Assembly (NCBI GenBank): GCA_016802295.1
Contig: JAESIW010000200.1
Span: 5,018,336-5,082,335, forward strand
Reading direction: 5' to 3'
Source: Brachionus rotundiformis
Lineage: Eukaryota > Rotifera > Eurotatoria > Ploima > Brachionidae
Length of the DNA: 64,000 nt
Part shown: positions 11,519-19,316 of the stretch, in pieces
How positions within the stretch are numbered: position 1 is the first letter of the stretch
Layout of the letters: every line of letters starts with the position of its first letter
The notes under the pieces: generated by a model
What the model was told of the DNA's origin: nothing
What the model saw: the letters and a program-made list of their open reading frames with translations, nothing else
Databases searched by the model: none
Position numbers and translations under genes: made by a program

Positions 11519-11845
11519 AACTGCATTCTTCTCGTAACTGGCTCAAAAACTACAAATGTGATCATGCAATAGCTGTCATTTCACGTTTAAATAAGGTTAA
11601 ATCAATTTGAATTTTTTTCTACTTAAAAATAATAATTTTTTTTGTTTAGAATTATGAAACTTCTTAGGGGCGTCCAAAATTTACAGCAGATTCTTTATCG
11701 AGACAACCAAACGGACTTAGACAATAGAAGTAGTTGCGAGTGGTTAGATTTAAGCATTTATCGAAGCGCCACCACAACAAAAAAAACAGACATGAAGCAA
11801 AGAAGCGAGGCCGACCAGTCGGTTCAAAAAATATAAGGAACTAAA
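11519..11845 (+). pseudogene. Mutator-like transposase remnant (SWIM zinc finger, AT-hook tail)
   Basis: In the frame running through 11527-11601 the sequence reads NWLKNYKCDHAIAVISRLNK. This matches the second half of a SWIM zinc finger (xxLKNxxCKH), which follows the catalytic domain in MULE transposases. After an interruption, 11642-11836 is open, and a shifted frame at the end (11799-11845) reads KKRGRPVGSKN, the AT-hook-like basic tail often seen after SWIM in these proteins. The first Cys pair and the catalytic part are not readable, and frames shift at least twice, so this is a decayed fragment. The SWIM and GRP motif readings are direct; the transposase origin is inferred. Confidence 0.6.
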
Positions 11846-12215
11846 AATATACTAATTCTATTATTTTTGTTATATTTAATATACTGTTGAGCTTAAGTAA
11901 AATAAAATTGTGTATAACTTGAGTATTTTTGTTTTTTAAATATATTGACTCATTATTTAATTATATGCCTTTGACGTTCATCACAAATTTTATTGTCTAT
12001 TTAAAAAGTTGTTTTTTGAGATATCTTTTAAGAGTATAATTTTTAATGTAAATTTTTTAAACAATTATCAAAAAGTCTTATTAACAATTTGAATAACAAA
12101 TAAGCTTTCCAATTTAAAATTTTTATGAATGAATTACTTGAGATGCATTATCTATTTAATAGAGCAATAAATATTAATAAGATTTAAGTTTATTTATTCA
12201 AGGAACTAATAAAGT
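11846..12215. other. Intergenic, AT-rich
   Basis: It lies between the transposase remnant and the 3' end of the coiled-coil repeat gene. Nothing supported. Confidence 0.4.
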
Positions 12216-13049
12216 TTAATTAAAATACAAAAGATAATATACAAATGCTAAAATTAATTCCTTTCTTCTTAAAATTGATGACTTACTATTTTGGAGTGGA
12301 TTTAGAGTCGGATCTATAAAAAATTGATTCAAATGGTCCAATTCAATTGAGTCAACTTGATAAAGTGGTGAACGTTGATGATATTCTGTCGATTCTCCCA
12401 TCATTGGTACTTGGCTTAACAGTCGACGAAATTGAGCTCTGTCATCAATCATCTGAGCTTGTTGTAAGCTGATCAGTCGCCGAAATTGGGCTCTATCTTC
12501 AATCATCTGAGTTTGTTGTTGATTGATTAGTTTAAAAAATTTAGTGCGATCATCAGCCAGCTGAGCTCGATATTGGTTGATCAGGCACTGAAACTGAGCC
12601 CGATCTTCCGCCATTTGATCTTGAAAATTCTCAATATGATGCTGAAAGTTAATTCGGTCTTCAGTCATTTGTGCTTGCTGTTGGTTGATCAGGCGCTGAA
12701 ACTGAGACCGATCTTCTGCCATTTGACTGTGTTGTTGGTTGATCAGGCGCTGAAACTGAGCCCGATCTTCTGCCATTTGACTGTGTTGTTGGTTGATCAG
12801 GCGCTGAAACTGAGACCGATCTTCTGCCATTTGACTGTGTTGTTGGTTGATCAGGCGCTGAAACTGAGCCCGATCTTCTGCCATTTGACTGTGTTGTTGG
12901 TTGATCAGGCGCTGAAACTGAGACCGATCTTCTGCCATTTGACTGTGTTGTTGGTTGATCAGGCGCTGAAACTGAGCCCGATCTTCTGCCATCCGATCTT
13001 GTTGGTATTTTATTTGAAACTTGAGATGTTCGTGTTCTTCATTCATCAT
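12216..13049 (-). CDS. Coiled-coil protein of 18-residue tandem repeats, unknown function
   Basis: From the ATG at 13049 the frame codes about 277 residues. After 19 lead residues come about 11 tandem units of 18 residues based on MAEDRAQFQRLINQQHSQ. The first six are near-identical and alternate strictly between DRAQ and DRSQ, so the recent duplication unit is a pair (108 bp). Later units have diverged (MTEDRINF, LADDRTKF, MIDDRAQF). Eighteen residues equals one heptad plus one hendecad, so a continuous helical coiled coil is plausible. The C-terminus is unlike the repeats (SIELDHLNQFFIDPTLNP). A possible 39-nt intron near the end, with ends GTAAGT and ATTTTAG, is in frame, so the end is uncertain. 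No signal peptide or membrane segment. I do not recognise the family; the regular repeat and open frame argue for a real gene. Confidence 0.65.
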   Translation of the reverse strand: MMNEEHEHLKFQIKYQQDRMAEDRAQFQRLINQQHSQMAEDRSQFQRLINQQHSQMAEDRAQFQRLINQQHSQMAEDRSQFQRLINQQHSQMAEDRAQFQRLINQQHSQMAEDRSQFQRLINQQQAQMTEDRINFQHHIENFQDQMAEDRAQFQCLINQYRAQLADDRTKFFKLINQQQTQMIEDRAQFRRLISLQQAQMIDDRAQFRRLLSQVPMMGESTEYHQRSPLYQVDSIELDHLNQFFIDPTLNPLQNSKSSILRRKELILAFVYYLLYFN

Positions 13050-13121
13050 AAGCAATAAAGTGGACTAATGATTGTTGGAAAAAAGCCTCATTTTATATAT
13101 AAAAAATTAATTCTTCATATT

Positions 13122-13452
13122 AGACGTTATTATTACAAAACATAATAAATAAATCAATAAATAAATAAATAAATAAAAAGAATTGTAAAATAATTTGTCT
13201 TTTCCTTATCTAATTTTTCATTTTATTTTTTTTAATATAAATCTTATTCAATAAAGAAAAAACAAATTTTGTTTATTGATTAATTTATTTTTAATTAAGA
13301 AATTTTGAGATAAATATGGTTTGGATTTCTGACGTTATCTTTGTTTTAATTCAACAAGATTTAAGTTAAACAAAATATAATGAAAAATTAGATGAGGAAA
13401 AGACAAATTATTTTACACTATTATTTATTTATTTATTATAAAAATAACGTCT
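13122..13452. mobile_element. Fold-back MITE-like element (~330 bp)
   Basis: The outer ends are AGACGTTATT (13122) and AATAACGTCT (to 13452), followed inward on both sides by AATAAATAAAT runs, then GTAAAATAATTTGTCTTTTCC against GGAAAAGACAAATTATTTTAC. Further in, AAATCTTATTCAATAAAG pairs with ATTCAACAAGATTT. Nearly the whole element folds into one long hairpin with a short loop around 13270-13330. No target-site duplication longer than 2-3 bases is evident. The (AAAT)n runs at 13143-13176 and 13423-13440 are part of the arms. Confidence 0.75.
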
Positions 13453-13751
13453 TATTAAGTTTGTCTTGCGGTCTCCAAGCTTTAAACATATACAGAGCTC
13501 ATGATGATATCAAGAAACTTGAGCAAGATCTTTCTTAATATAATGGTAAAGTGGTCAATCATCTGGAAATAAACATTTAAAATTTTAATATTTAATAATA
13601 TTAACTTCTTAATAATAGGTCTTTTTAGATGCTTTGATTTTTATATTTGATGTTTTTTAAAAGAAATTATTTAATTAAAATTTTCTTGAATAGAAAATTT
13701 ATTTCTAATCAAAATATAAGATAATTGCATATTTTAATTTTATATAAGAAA
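13453..13751. other. Intergenic, GC-richer at its left end
   Basis: The segment 13458-13570 is less AT-rich than its surroundings but has no long open frame. It could be untranslated sequence or an old gene fragment. The rest is AT-rich 3' flank of mRpL55. Confidence 0.3.
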
Positions 13752-14117
13752 TTATTTTTTCTTAGTTAAATTTAAATATTTTTTAGGGTCAAATTTGACA
13801 GTTTTGTCAATGATTTGGTCGGCCAAATCGCCTGATTTTCGTTCACTTTTGCCAGACATTTGTCTTTTGAGCATTCTTCTTTTCTTCTCATTCTCATTCA
13901 ATTGGTTTAAATCAAGTGGAAGCTTAATGATGGCAATCGGTTCGTGATACTTGATCGTAATGGACGAACCATCCGGTTTGACCAGAGTAACCGGGTACAT
14001 TCGAGCATACACTGGACGCTTTACCGTATTTAGCGATGCCCTATAGCTTGCATTTCGCACAACCATGTTCATACAGGCCACTTTCTCTAGACCATCTCGC
14101 ACCAATCTCTTAAACAT
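13752..14117 (-). CDS. MRPL55: Mitochondrial ribosomal protein L55 (mL55)
   Basis: A single open frame of 121 residues; the family is usually about 110-130. mL55 is a metazoan-specific subunit of the mitochondrial large ribosomal subunit. The match lies in NASYRASLNTVKRPVYAR near residues 22-40, then YPVTLVKPDGSSITIKYHEP, LPLDLNQLNENEKKRRMLKR, and the C-terminal FDPKKYLNLTKKK. The N-terminal stretch before NASYRAS, with several basic residues and few acids, can act as a mitochondrial presequence. It lies head-to-tail with COG5, only about 150 bp downstream of the COG5 stop on the same strand. Confidence 0.88.
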   Translation of the reverse strand: MFKRLVRDGLEKVACMNMVVRNASYRASLNTVKRPVYARMYPVTLVKPDGSSITIKYHEPIAIIKLPLDLNQLNENEKKRRMLKRQMSGKSERKSGDLADQIIDKTVKFDPKKYLNLTKKK

Positions 14118-14269
14118 TCTCCAAAAAATAAACTATTAAAGATAAAAAATTTTATCTAAGACGGGCAGAACTTCGTCTATTTTAGAGTATTTTTTATTAA
14201 AAAAAAGCTTAAAATTATTTCTAAAAATGGATGATATTTACAATTAAAAAAAAAAGTAAAAATGGAATG

Positions 14270-16945
14270 TTAAGACACATTTAGAAGACTTTGTAGACCT
14301 TTTTCCAAAATGCGAAACATTAGTGGATAGATAGTGGCAAATGTTGTTTCCTTGCGCTGTTTGACTGATTGAACATAAGATTCCAGACAACTCTTGACCA
14401 CCATGAGCCTCTCTCGTTCATTTCTATGCTTGTCAAGCCATTCAGAGTATTTCGAAAGAGTCCAATTTCCGAGGCTCTCATGTGGCGACTTTAGATCATT
14501 CGGTGCATAGGAAAACAAATAGTGCAGTAGTACATGGTACGGAAGAGACTCGCTAAGCACCTCTGCATAATGTGACTCATCTACGATGCCAGCACCCAAA
14601 CTAGAAGCTTCACTGACTTGGTACGGAGAATCCAATTGCAATAGATGCCTAAAAGCCTTTAACTTTTTGTAATTAGCACCCAGATCACTCAATTTTGTAT
14701 CCAGAACATTCTCTATAATTGACTCGAGTTGTTCAGAGTCCACTTTTAGCCTGGCTCGGGCCGAATCGCTCATCGGCCGCATTAGACTTGCATTTTGAAT
14801 GAACACCTCAATGCATGTAGAGGATATCTGCTTCATATACTCGTCTAGTACCTCTTTACACTTGTACATCTGTAAATAGTCACGTGATATTCTTTGGACA
14901 ACTTGTTGAAGTTCTCTGATGTACAAAGAGCTGGCCTGAGTCTGGCCAAAGTCTTCCTGATGCATGGTGTACAAAACAGCTTGGACACAGCTGCGTGCCG
15001 ATTCGACAAATGGTCTTAGGGAATTTTCCTCAAATGTTACCAATGATTTGAGAGAATTTAATATCTTGTCTTTGTATTTGGCGTCTAGTTTTTCCTCAGA
15101 GACTATTTTTTCTAATTGTTGCATTAGGTCATGAGTGAGATTTACAAAGTCCAAGTTTTTCATTTGGATCTGATATGGTAGACCTGACGAGAATGAGAAA
15201 ATGCTCTTGGTACCACCAATGCTAGTGCCTTGACTTGTGCTAATCAGTTGGTTCAGTTCAACAATCAGTGTGTTCATAAACTGCTCTGCTTTGTCCGAAT
15301 ACAATTGAATTGACTTGGCAATATTGGCAACTATTTTGTCACTAAATGATGATGATGTAGACGTGTAGTGGATGTTTTTCTTCAATGGTTGAATAGCTTG
15401 GGCAGCTGTTTGCTCAGAGCTAAAATAGTCGTATTGGATACATTGTAGATGAGACTGGATTGACTTTATAAAGGTTTCCAAATCGGCGCGATTTACCTCG
15501 CCAGAAAATATCAAATTAATTGGATTGAAAAGCTGGTTCAGATATTTGATCAAAAATGAGTTTTCCAACTCGATAAAACAATTCCTAAAAATTTCATACG
15601 AATTTAAAAAAGTTGATTTTTTGTCAACACTGTATCTGTATTTGTCCATCAATGGATTGAGCTGAATTAGTCTAAGCCAGAGCTCATTGACCAACTTTAA
15701 CACTTTGATGTATTCATCTAGGAGTGCCTGTTTGACATGGTTGGATTTAGAAATGGAATTTTGAATTGTTGTAGACAATATTTGGCACAATAAACGCCAA
15801 TGTTGGTACAAAAATTCAACCGATTGCTTCGAATCATACAAATGTGTAAAATAGATTGATTCATAGCTCCTCAACTGACCATTTTCCAGCAAATACATAT
15901 TTTGTTTAAAAATTTCATCAAATTTTACTTCTTCCAAATAAAGTACATTTGTAACTAAATCTCTCTTTTTTTCCAAAATGATCTGTAATTGGTAAACTTG
16001 GCAACATGAATCGTACATAAGATCCATTATTTTTTCTAAATTGTTCCACAGCTGAGCTCTAAAGCTGCTCATCTGTCCCACATTTGGCATAGTCGTCCTG
16101 CCTGGAAACTGGCTAGGAGCAGACACAAAGCCCATAGAAGCCGATGACTGAAGATTGGCCGATGAACTTGTTGACTGAAGAGTTAAATTGGTCGAGTCCA
16201 GCAATTCTTGGGATTTTTTGGAAAAATTATTTTCATTTAACTTCAAACATTCGACCACTTTTTTGTCCAAAATTCCCAACAGATAAAACACTTGTAGAGC
16301 AATGCCAATTTGGTTCTGGTCCTGGTGCGCAATGCTCTTTTCCAATATGACCTGAGACAATTCTTCGATTTCACGCCGGGACTTGTGCGCAAAAAGGACA
16401 TCGCTTTCGATGCACTCGATGCCCGAAGTGTCAAAATTTTTGAACAAAATGTCCAGCTCGCTCAAATTTTGAGCAGACTTTACAATTTCCTTGGCACCTT
16501 TTTCCATTGATGACCTCAAACTAGAACCATGGTGTAAAATGCCTTTAATCCTGCGCAAAGTGTCACATGTAGCCTGAAGTCGGGATAGCTGAGCTACACG
16601 TAGATTGAGCTCGTTAAATGGACTGTCTATTTTGATGCGTAATCGCTCCGATGTGCTTTTAAGAGACGAAATCCTGGTCTGAACCATGCTCAACATTTCT
16701 TCCAGAGTTTCGATGTTAACAGCTTGGTGAAGCAAGTTTTCATGGTTCGCGCTTACTTGTTCCTTTATTTCTTTGTCCAGTGTATTGATGCTGGTGGCCA
16801 AGTTAGCCAAGTGCTCGCTGAGCTGGTTTGTCTTCATAAGAGCTGAACTAAAACTCTTTACGTCAAAGTCCTCTTGAGTGAATTCTCCAGCGTTCATTGA
16901 CTCACCCAATTGTTGAACCAACGACTTGACACACTCCGAGCTCAT
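14270..16945 (-). CDS. COG5: Conserved oligomeric Golgi complex subunit 5 (COG5)
   Basis: One intronless frame of 891 residues; the human protein has about 840. COG5 is part of lobe B of the COG tethering complex, which handles retrograde vesicle traffic within the Golgi and so keeps glycosyltransferases in place. Hallmarks are the N-terminal EDFDVKSFSSAL, the coiled coil with NIETLEEMLSMVQTRISSLK, RVAQLSRLQATCDTLRRI, NLSELD...SGIECIESD, then ALQVFYLLG and PGRTTMPN...SFRAQLWNNLEKIMD. Further on come FNPINLIF, YTMHQEDFG, NASLMRPMSDSARARL and the C-terminal LESYVQSVKQRKETTFATIYPLM. The ATG at 16945 directly follows TTTAG. Absence of any intron in such a long gene is notable in this genome. Identity is secure. 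Confidence 0.95.
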   Translation of the reverse strand: MSSECVKSLVQQLGESMNAGEFTQEDFDVKSFSSALMKTNQLSEHLANLATSINTLDKEIKEQVSANHENLLHQAVNIETLEEMLSMVQTRISSLKSTSERLRIKIDSPFNELNLRVAQLSRLQATCDTLRRIKGILHHGSSLRSSMEKGAKEIVKSAQNLSELDILFKNFDTSGIECIESDVLFAHKSRREIEELSQVILEKSIAHQDQNQIGIALQVFYLLGILDKKVVECLKLNENNFSKKSQELLDSTNLTLQSTSSSANLQSSASMGFVSAPSQFPGRTTMPNVGQMSSFRAQLWNNLEKIMDLMYDSCCQVYQLQIILEKKRDLVTNVLYLEEVKFDEIFKQNMYLLENGQLRSYESIYFTHLYDSKQSVEFLYQHWRLLCQILSTTIQNSISKSNHVKQALLDEYIKVLKLVNELWLRLIQLNPLMDKYRYSVDKKSTFLNSYEIFRNCFIELENSFLIKYLNQLFNPINLIFSGEVNRADLETFIKSIQSHLQCIQYDYFSSEQTAAQAIQPLKKNIHYTSTSSSFSDKIVANIAKSIQLYSDKAEQFMNTLIVELNQLISTSQGTSIGGTKSIFSFSSGLPYQIQMKNLDFVNLTHDLMQQLEKIVSEEKLDAKYKDKILNSLKSLVTFEENSLRPFVESARSCVQAVLYTMHQEDFGQTQASSLYIRELQQVVQRISRDYLQMYKCKEVLDEYMKQISSTCIEVFIQNASLMRPMSDSARARLKVDSEQLESIIENVLDTKLSDLGANYKKLKAFRHLLQLDSPYQVSEASSLGAGIVDESHYAEVLSESLPYHVLLHYLFSYAPNDLKSPHESLGNWTLSKYSEWLDKHRNERERLMVVKSCLESYVQSVKQRKETTFATIYPLMFRILEKGLQSLLNVS

Positions 16946-17105
16946 CTAAATTCTAAAGTTATCATTTTCATTAATATCTATATCCAGATGGATATAACTC
17001 CATTGGTCTTTATTTTAAAAATAAATATAATTTTTTTTAATTTTTATTAAAAATAATCTATTTTTTGGTAGTATTAAGAAACAGTTCGTCAAATTTTTTA
17101 ATCAT

Positions 17106-17306
17106 TTATTCTTCTTCTTCTTCTTGCTGTTGGACATAAAGGTGTCTAATGTCGTGCCATTGTTTGCCTTTGTTGATCGAGTTGAAAATAGAGTCGCTGA
17201 AAGAGTCGGCAAAGCGTTCAAAGAAGAAGGCGCCGGCGCACAAACTCAGAAAGTATGTTGATGATTTTTTGAAAAATATGTTGTAGATTTGTCCACCCAA
17301 TGCCAT
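17106..17306 (-). CDS. UQCR10: Cytochrome b-c1 complex subunit 9 (UQCR10)
   Basis: A 66-residue protein; the family is about 60-65. It is a small single-pass inner-membrane subunit of respiratory complex III, next to cytochrome c1. The core shows KSSTYFLSLCAGAFFFERFAD, the family's STxxxxxxxGxxxFERxxD motif spanning the membrane helix, then INKGKQWHDIRHLY matching the INxGKLWxxIxHxY end. The C-terminal run of Glu comes from a (CTT)n microsatellite at about 17107-17122 and is not part of the family. It sits about 160 bp upstream of COG5 on the same strand. Small size and single exon, but the motif is clear. Confidence 0.9.
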   Translation of the reverse strand: MALGGQIYNIFFKKSSTYFLSLCAGAFFFERFADSFSDSIFNSINKGKQWHDIRHLYVQQQEEEEE

Positions 17307-17972
17307 TTTATTAAGATTTTTTTATCTAAATTAAATGCTGAAATTAAATTAGCGTAATCAAAGCTTGGTACATAAGAGAATCATATAGGCATTTGAAAAA
17401 TTCTACATATACGTGAATTGAAATTGCTTTGAACTCATAGCTTTATAATTTTGCATGCAAAAAGTTTATTTTTTTGCAAGATTTCCAAATTAAAGCGTCA
17501 ATTTTTTGTTAAATTAGTTTTTATTGATAAAAAATTTCAAATTTTAAGCTATCAAAATATAAAAATAAAAAATTTTCAAAATCGAGCATCTTAAATCTTA
17601 TTTTTAATTACCAAAGTATGGACAACTCTCATTATATTACTCAAAGTCACTGACAAGAATATTAATATATTAATTATTAAATGAATATAATTTTAATTTG
17701 AATGATTTATGTAAATACCATAAATGAAAATTTAATTCTAAAAATTATTTTTTTCAATTCTGCCAATCATTTGGTAATCCAGCAATAAAAATTACTTTTT
17801 AGATGATTTTTTTATTTAATTAGGGTCATACTATAAAGTTTAAATTTGTATTAAAAAATTTATTTGTTTAAAATTAATTTTATAAAAAGACTAAAAATGA
17901 GACATTTTAAAATTTAAAAAAAAATCAGTACCAAAAGTCATTGCTAACAAAATTTTAATTTGAAGAAATAAA
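17307..17972. other. Intergenic between divergent UQCR10 and POLE3
   Basis: A shared upstream region of two divergently transcribed genes. It is very AT-rich with no TATA-like or other motif I can assign. Nothing coding. Confidence 0.4.
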
Positions 17973-18628
17973 ATGGCCGAAAGACCCGAAGACTTGAACT
18001 TACCAATAACAGTGGTACAACGAATAATCAAAGAATCAGTAATTAAAATTGATTAATTTTTCTAATATCCTAATTTTAAATAAAGCTTCCTGATGGTGTA
18101 ATTGTTTCCAAAGAGGCTCGTCAAACCATTTGTCGAGCTTCAAGTGTTTTTGTTCTTTATCTAACATCATGTGCAGTTGCTCATGCCAATAAATCTAAGC
18201 GTAAAACCTTGGCCATTAATGACATCATGTCAGCAATCGACGAAATGGAATTCGAGGCATTTGTTCAACCATTAAATGAAATTTTGCAATGTAAAGATAA
18301 CTTTTGTCCATAATTTTAAAATAATTTATTAATTTTAGATCGTAAGAGTAATATTGGTCAAAAATCGAAATCGGCTGCTGGAAAAAAGGACAGCAAAAAT
18401 GAGGAAATGGCTGAAGAAGAGGAGATTGAAGAGCAGGAGGAAGCCAATGGTAATGAGGATGGTGAAGATGAAGTCGAGGAAGAAAATTTAGATGAAGAAT
18501 CTGGTCGAAAGAATAAAAAACGCAAGACTGGCCAAGAGGACGATAACGGCGATGAAGAGCCTAATGAAGACAAAAATTCAGATTCAAGTGACTCTGAAGA
18601 TGGTGAGCCTGAAGAAAGAATCGATTAA
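17973..18628 (+). CDS. POLE3: DNA polymerase epsilon subunit 3 / CHRAC17 histone-fold protein
   Basis: Exons 17973-18038, 18086-18290 and 18339-18628 give 186 residues. The protein is an H2B-like histone-fold subunit that pairs with POLE4 in DNA polymerase epsilon and with CHRAC15 in the CHRAC remodeller. It begins MAERPEDLNLPITVVQRIIK, almost as in vertebrates. The fold continues through LPDGVIVSKEARQTICRASSVFVLYLTSCAVAHANK, then RKTLAINDIMSAIDEMEFEAFV. The third exon is a low-complexity acidic tail (EEEEIEEQEEANGNEDGEDE) with a basic patch RKNKKRK, the usual tail type, here longer than the vertebrate one. Introns of about 47 nt have proper GT...AG ends. Identity is secure. Confidence 0.94.
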
Positions 18629-18807
18629 TTAAATAATAATAATTTGTAAAATAGTCAAAGTTTTTGTAAATAAAAATTCATTCAATTATTTTATTAATTT
18701 TTTTATTTCACTCGAATATTTAATAAAGTATATTTAAAATTTTTAAATTTTAATTAATTTAGATAGGTAAAATTTATTTAATAAATATTTAAAAGACATA
18801 TTGTATA

Positions 18808-18926
18808 GCAGTGATGGCCGAGTGGTTAAGGCGTCTGACTAGAATTTGATTTCTAAACCATTTCAAAAATGGAGCACAGTGATCAGATGGGATTTTCCCG
18901 CGCAGGTTCAAATCCTGCTCACTGCG
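18808..18926 (+). tRNA. tRNA-Ser(AGA) with 37-nt intron, copy 2
   Basis: Base-for-base identical to the gene at 4193-4311, including the intron (18845-18881). The anticodon AGA is at 18841-18843. The flank after the gene (GAATTTTTTTAATTATTTGAAA) also matches copy 1, so this is a duplicated cassette rather than two independent genes. Confidence 0.96.
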
Positions 18927-19316
18927 AATTTTTTTAATTATTTGAAAAGATAGTTTTTAACTAGTTTGGGACTAGGTTTTTAACTAAAATAGACAATTTT
19001 TTAAAAATTAATTAACCATGAAAACATTTTTTAATTAATCAATTTAAAATTAATTTATTAACTTCGAATAAATTTAATACCATAATTCAATTTAACCAAG
19101 ACATATTCTTTAATTATTTAAAAAGATAATTTTAATTAATGTGGACATTAGGTATTAAATAAAAATTTTTTTAAACAAATATCTAAAATTAATCAAATAA
19201 AGATAAAGTCTCTTGTTTTTGTATTTGGAGCAAAGAATAAATATAAAGACACTTTTACTGTCATTAATTTAAATTATTAGAATTTAAAAAAATTATATAA
19301 TATTTTTTAAATAATA
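18927..19316. repeat. Degenerate duplicated tRNA flank with internal tandem repeat
   Basis: 18927-19105 resembles 4312-4450. The motif TTTAATTATTT[GA]AAAAGATA recurs at about 18934 and 19111, each followed by a similar tail ending in (T)GGACATTAGGT-like or GGGACTAGGT-like sequence, suggesting a diverged tandem duplication of about 180 bp. Confidence 0.5.

Noticed and set aside
11307..11546. 79-residue minus-strand frame
   Set aside because: It runs antisense to the SWIM fragment and through fold-back repeats; composition is that of random AT-rich DNA.
12573..13058. 161-codon + strand repeat frame
   Set aside because: Antisense of the 18-residue repeat gene; the minus strand has a charged, coiled-coil-like composition and diverged units preserved in frame.
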